A stretch of 64,000 bases of DNA, taken from positions 62,001 to 126,000 of the forward strand of contig JANQRT010000026.1 in NCBI GenBank assembly GCA_028284385.1. The letters run 5' to 3'. Of this stretch, positions 61,901 through 64,000 are shown in pieces; position 1 is the stretch's first letter; the number at the start of each line of letters is the position of its first letter. The notes under the pieces were generated by a model. That model saw only the letters and a program-made list of their open reading frames with translations, was not told the DNA's origin and ran no database searches. A program made the position numbers and the translations under genes. The DNA is from Opitutaceae bacterium. Lineage in GTDB: Bacteria > Verrucomicrobiota > Verrucomicrobiia > Opitutales > Opitutaceae.

Positions 61901-62617
61901 CTGCAGGATATTTATTCGGAGATTACACTCGGGGCGATGAATAAACTCGAGGCGGTTACTTTGGAGAGTGGCGTGTTGTTGAATGATGGTGACGCGAAAT
62001 TCGTGTTTAAGCCTCTGCCGCGACTGGCGCAAATCGCGCCGGGCAATGGGGTTGTCGTTAGCGACTTTAATGGCGATCGGCATCAGGATCTGTTCATCGC
62101 CCAGAACAACTACAGTCCCGAGCCGGAAACCGGTCATATGGATGGCGGTTTGAGTCTGCTGTTGGCGGGAGATGGGCTGGGTGGATTCAAAGCGATTTGG
62201 CCTAGTGAAAGCGGTATCGTCATCCCCGGAGACGCCAAGTCGGTCGTAATGAGCTACGTTGACGATGATGCCTGGCCGGATTTGCTGGTGGGCAGGAACA
62301 ACGATTCGTCGATTGCATTGCGCCACAAGCAAATGGAGGGTGCGGATGCAGTTCGAGTGAAACTAAAAGGCCAACCGGGCAATCCGAACGCGATCGGCGC
62401 CCGTGTTCGAATTTATGATACAGAGGAACTGATGCAGATGGAGGAGGTTGCGGCGGGAAGCGGATACATGGCGCAATCTACGTCGATATTGGCGTTTACC
62501 GCCATGAAGCCCTTGACCTTGGCTCGAATCGAAGTCCTATGGCCAAATGGTAGGAATAGCGTTCTAGAATCGCCGCAAGCGGACGCTAATGGACTGATCG
62601 TGATAGAACAGCCTTAG
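58967..62617 (+). CDS. giant secreted FG-GAP/VCBS protein with two ASPIC/UnbV-like modules
   Basis: A 1216-aa exported protein starting at TTG 58967 (strong SD sequence). The signal peptide ends near residue 20. It holds many FG-GAP/VCBS repeats with calcium loops of the D-x-D-x-D-G type: GDYDGDGLPDIYFSNYSG, DVDNDGDLDLFVC, DYDNDGDLDGYLV, DADSDGDLDLYVVSG and DFDRDGDLDLFVGG. An ASPIC/UnbV module (GVGARVEAHV ... VHFGLGQNSFVDELIVEWPS) lies at about 540-620. After a linker a second series of repeats leads to another ASPIC-like end (GARVRIYDTEELMQM, LARIEVLWPNG). So the protein is an internal duplication. Similar proteins accompany SusD-type loci in Bacteroidetes and may bind glycans at the surface. 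It diverges from the FecR-LamG gene. Confidence 0.85.
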   Translation: MSLRSSLFAYAFLSMTVQMSGDVWTTGVSIQSKALNPRTDSPVENRFERLSSAKTGIGLVPAFPEEANVEMLYDQTSGNGVAVGDYDGDGLPDIYFSNYSGENRLFRNLGEWKFEDVTDKAGVACSGVWTGGVAFADVDNDGDLDLFVCAYDAENRLFVNEGNGSFSEQAKGFGLDYRGVSSMMSFADYDNDGDLDGYLVTHRLRLEEAGEVPNSAKEAFDRGIIVMNESGKPVIARKYRKWYHLFDLGNGGYRIHIAGSEDVLYRNDGKGRFEIVNGTAGISGYDIGLSANWWDYNHDGNLDIYVSNDYKGADKLYRNNGDGTFTDVVEDVVPHMPWYSMGADAADVNNDGRIDFLATDMAGSNHYRSKMAMGDMSKDRWFLVNSNPQQYMRNALFLNTGVGRMFEAAQMLNVANTDWTWSPKFGDLNNDGWVDLFITNGMSRDFMNSDLQRSEVQRGGEMWRDMPIFKQENMAFENRHGDFSEVGREWGLDELSAAYGAALADFDRDGDLDIVVSNFGQEVSLFENRSCGHHSVLLRLVGVRSNRWGVGARVEAHVSDSVQVRQLMLAQGFMSSNEPIVHFGLGQNSFVDELIVEWPSGVRQRFENLEANRLYTITESVEYAESVQRPEDSVSFFEEMKAAPYFQHTERSYDDYTRQPLIPQKVSQLSAGIAVGDADGDGRDDYYFCGPKGQSGALVFGKGRGTVEPFKDDALSEDMSALFFDADSDGDLDLYVVSGSNEYEPGDALLADRLYLNQGKGRFKKAAPGLIPEFRDSGSAVAAADFDRDGDLDLFVGGYAVPGQYPLAADNHLLRNEGGTFVAIDSEANGLAKSGIVTSALWTDADGDGWIDLMLAHRWGAPRLFRNDQGRLVDSSRGAGLAELTGWWQGIAGGDFDHDGDMDYALTNTGLNTKYKATAEKPATLFFGDVEGTGKSKIIEAKYEKDVCYPVRGFSCSSYAIPSLRKKFDTYNSFALSSLQDIYSEITLGAMNKLEAVTLESGVLLNDGDAKFVFKPLPRLAQIAPGNGVVVSDFNGDRHQDLFIAQNNYSPEPETGHMDGGLSLLLAGDGLGGFKAIWPSESGIVIPGDAKSVVMSYVDDDAWPDLLVGRNNDSSIALRHKQMEGADAVRVKLKGQPGNPNAIGARVRIYDTEELMQMEEVAAGSGYMAQSTSILAFTAMKPLTLARIEVLWPNGRNSVLESPQADANGLIVIEQP

Positions 62618-62642
62618 AAAAGTATAGGGCAGATACGATTGA

Positions 62643-63077
62643 TCAGGTGATCGGGGTGACTCCCTTTTTCAGAATGATATTGCCGTACTTAGCGGTCTCT
62701 CCGGTCATGACTACTGCATAAGCCTTTTGGGCTCGCTCGTAAAAGGCGAAACGATCGATCCTTTCAGAAGCTTTCGTATCCGGCCAATAGTTACGTATAG
62801 CAGCCAGGTAGCCTTCTTCAACCGACGGATCGAGTTCGTCGCCGGGAACGGCAGCCATCATGCCTAAGGGATTGTCTACGTATTCATCGAGAGCGAACAA
62901 GGGCATAATGCCTTCAAGTAGTTGAGCGATCTTCAGGCCGTCTGCTCTCAGGACATTGCTGTTGAACGACTCGCCGGGAAAGTGGGCGTCGGCGAGAATG
63001 ATTTCGTCTCCGTGTCCCATTCGGTAGAGAGCATTGAGAAGTTCTGGACTAAGTACGGGAGAAATGCCAATCAGCAT
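62643..63077 (-). CDS. fucU: L-fucose mutarotase
   Basis: A 144-aa RbsD/FucU-family protein close in sequence to E. coli Fuc[21 protein letters not shown] with the catalytic-site His, [20 protein letters not shown], and [19 protein letters not shown] near the C-terminus. It speeds interconversion of alpha- and beta-L-fucopyranose after uptake. The length matches the family. It lies 25 nt downstream of the permease gene on the same strand, as part of a fucPU operon, and converges on the FG-GAP gene. This is the best direct evidence that the locus ends in L-fucose metabolism. Confidence 0.93.
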   Translation of the reverse strand: MLIGISPVLSPELLNALYRMGHGDEIILADAHFPGESFNSNVLRADGLKIAQLLEGIMPLFALDEYVDNPLGMMAAVPGDELDPSVEEGYLAAIRNYWPDTKASERIDRFAFYERAQKAYAVVMTGETAKYGNIILKKGVTPIT

Positions 63078-63102
63078 GGCTTTTTGTAGTTGAAAACTGG
63101 AG

Positions 63103-64000
63103 CTAGGATTCGCGAGCGGCTACTGGTATGCCTCCGGCTTTATCGTATTCAGGATCGTGCTTATGAACGGTTCGATGACCATAGATAATGATGCCGACGA
63201 AGCAGATTGCGGGGATGACGAACGAGGCATTGACTGAAGGCAATGGCCCAATGGAACCCAGGTCTATGATGGACGCCTGGATCATGGGGAGAAACGATCC
63301 GCCAGCGATTGACATGATGAGACCAGCTGCGGCGAATTTCGCGTCGTCTTGCATGCCTTTGAGGGCGATGCCGTAGATGGTGGGAAACATGAGAGACATG
63401 CAGCCAGAGATTCCGACCAGACAGTACAGGCCAAGATTATTCTGTAGTAAAATAACAAGGACGGTTAGGATCAGCCCGCCGAGAGCAAGCGATTTGAGCA
63501 GAGCTCCAGGACTGACGTATTTAAGGAGAAACGTGCAGATAAAACGACTGACGCAGAAGATCATCATAGCGGCGATATTGTATTTCGATGCCATTGTCTC
63601 TGCGGTCGATTCGGCGATTCCCTGGCTGGTGAAGAGATTCGTCGCGTAGTGGAAGATGAACGTCCAGCACATGATCTGCGCGCCGACGTAGAAGAATTGG
63701 GCGAGGACTCCTTCGTAGTAGCGCGGATTTGCGGCGAGACGCTTGAGCGTGGGACCGATGTTCAGCTTCGTATTGCGGTCGTGATGCTTCGGCATGTTCG
63801 AGAATGCTATGACAAGCAGCATGACGATTACCACGAGACCGATGATGATGTAGGGTGAACTGAGGATTTCCAAGTCGCTCGATTTCATGACGCTATAAGC
63901 ATCAGGATTCGTATCCAAAAGAACCTGGCGTTCTTCGGTACTGGCGGGATCCATGCGCGCTTGTATGAAATTCATGGCGACGAACATGCCCACTAGAGAT
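63103..64000 (-). CDS. fucP: L-fucose:H+ symporter, 5' end outside window
   Basis: 299 codons of the C-terminal part of an MFS protein that continues past position 64000 (no in-frame stop; the GTG at 63993 is internal). It has about seven membrane segments. [20 protein letters not shown] holds the Glu/Gln/Gln region typical of the FucP family in the second half, and [14 protein letters not shown] closely matches FucP-type permeases. E. coli FucP has 438 residues, so about a third is missing. It imports L-fucose across the inner membrane with a proton and is followed by fucU. Confidence 0.88.
   Translation of the reverse strand, partial: SLVGMFVAMNFIQARMDPASTEERQVLLDTNPDAYSVMKSSDLEILSSPYIIIGLVVIVMLLVIAFSNMPKHHDRNTKLNIGPTLKRLAANPRYYEGVLAQFFYVGAQIMCWTFIFHYATNLFTSQGIAESTAETMASKYNIAAMMIFCVSRFICTFLLKYVSPGALLKSLALGGLILTVLVILLQNNLGLYCLVGISGCMSLMFPTIYGIALKGMQDDAKFAAAGLIMSIAGGSFLPMIQASIIDLGSIGPLPSVNASFVIPAICFVGIIIYGHRTVHKHDPEYDKAGGIPVAARES

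Overview
The window looks like a chromosomal segment of a marine polysaccharide-degrading member of the Verrucomicrobiota, probably Opitutae (Puniceicoccales/Opitutales type). This is an inference. It rests on two large TonB-dependent receptors (TBDRs) that both begin with an EVF(Q/E)LSPF(T/M)V motif after the signal peptide, on several Tat-type Gfo/Idh/MocA oxidoreductases, sulfatases, DUF1080 and DUF1593 proteins, a sigma factor paired with a Ser/Thr kinase, and FecR proteins fused to LamG domains. No rRNA, tRNA, CRISPR array or housekeeping operon is seen.

Layout. Positions 1-5690 (minus strand) hold an ECF42-type sigma factor cut by the window edge, a secreted beta-propeller protein and a double-propeller sialidase/GH32-like protein, plus the decayed tail of a second copy of the latter. 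Positions 5954-14773 (plus) form a tight operon: heparinase II/III-like lyase, two MDR dehydrogenases, an iduronate-2-sulfatase-type sulfatase, an unknown secreted protein and a BNR-repeat protein. Positions 14963-22058 (minus) read, in transcription order, PAS-AraC regulator, DUF1080, two Gfo/Idh/MocA oxidoreductases, NHS-type MFS transporter and a long NagB-like protein. That is a plausible oxidative (3-keto) glycoside route. Positions 22492-25773 carry an unknown secreted TIM-barrel-like protein and a second sulfatase. A sigma factor/kinase pair (26305-28990) and the first TBDR (29644-32952) follow.

Positions 33216-43096 (minus) carry a cytochrome c/copper-monooxygenase/TPR protein, a junction of two truncated genes, a zinc alcohol dehydrogenase, an L-fuconolactonase-type amidohydrolase, an Nramp-like transporter without the usual metal motif, a DUF5060-type glycoside hydrolase and a DUF1593 protein. 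Positions 43243-51820 (plus) carry a Gfo/Idh/MocA oxidoreductase, a GH29 fucosidase, the second TBDR and a second GH29 fucosidase. Positions 52370-58503 (minus) carry an ECF sigma factor with two FecR-LamG paralogs and a cytoplasmic GH42/GH151-like hydrolase. Positions 58967-62617 (plus) encode a giant FG-GAP/ASPIC protein. The window ends with fucU (L-fucose mutarotase) and the 3' part of fucP (L-fucose permease).

Taken together, the right half is best read as a utilisation locus for an L-fucose-containing, probably sulfated, glycan such as fucoidan. TBDRs import oligosaccharides, GH29 enzymes and sulfatases trim them, FucP and FucU take up and epimerise L-fucose, and the dehydrogenase/lactonase pair may oxidise the sugar. 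The left half looks like one or two further glycan modules, possibly for uronic-acid- or amino-sugar-containing polymers. The region has been reshuffled: there are two copies of a MITE-like element with homologous interiors, other palindromic repeats, and at least five gene remnants (of a TBDR, a beta-helix protein, a LuxR regulator, an MFS sugar porter and a glycosidase tail).
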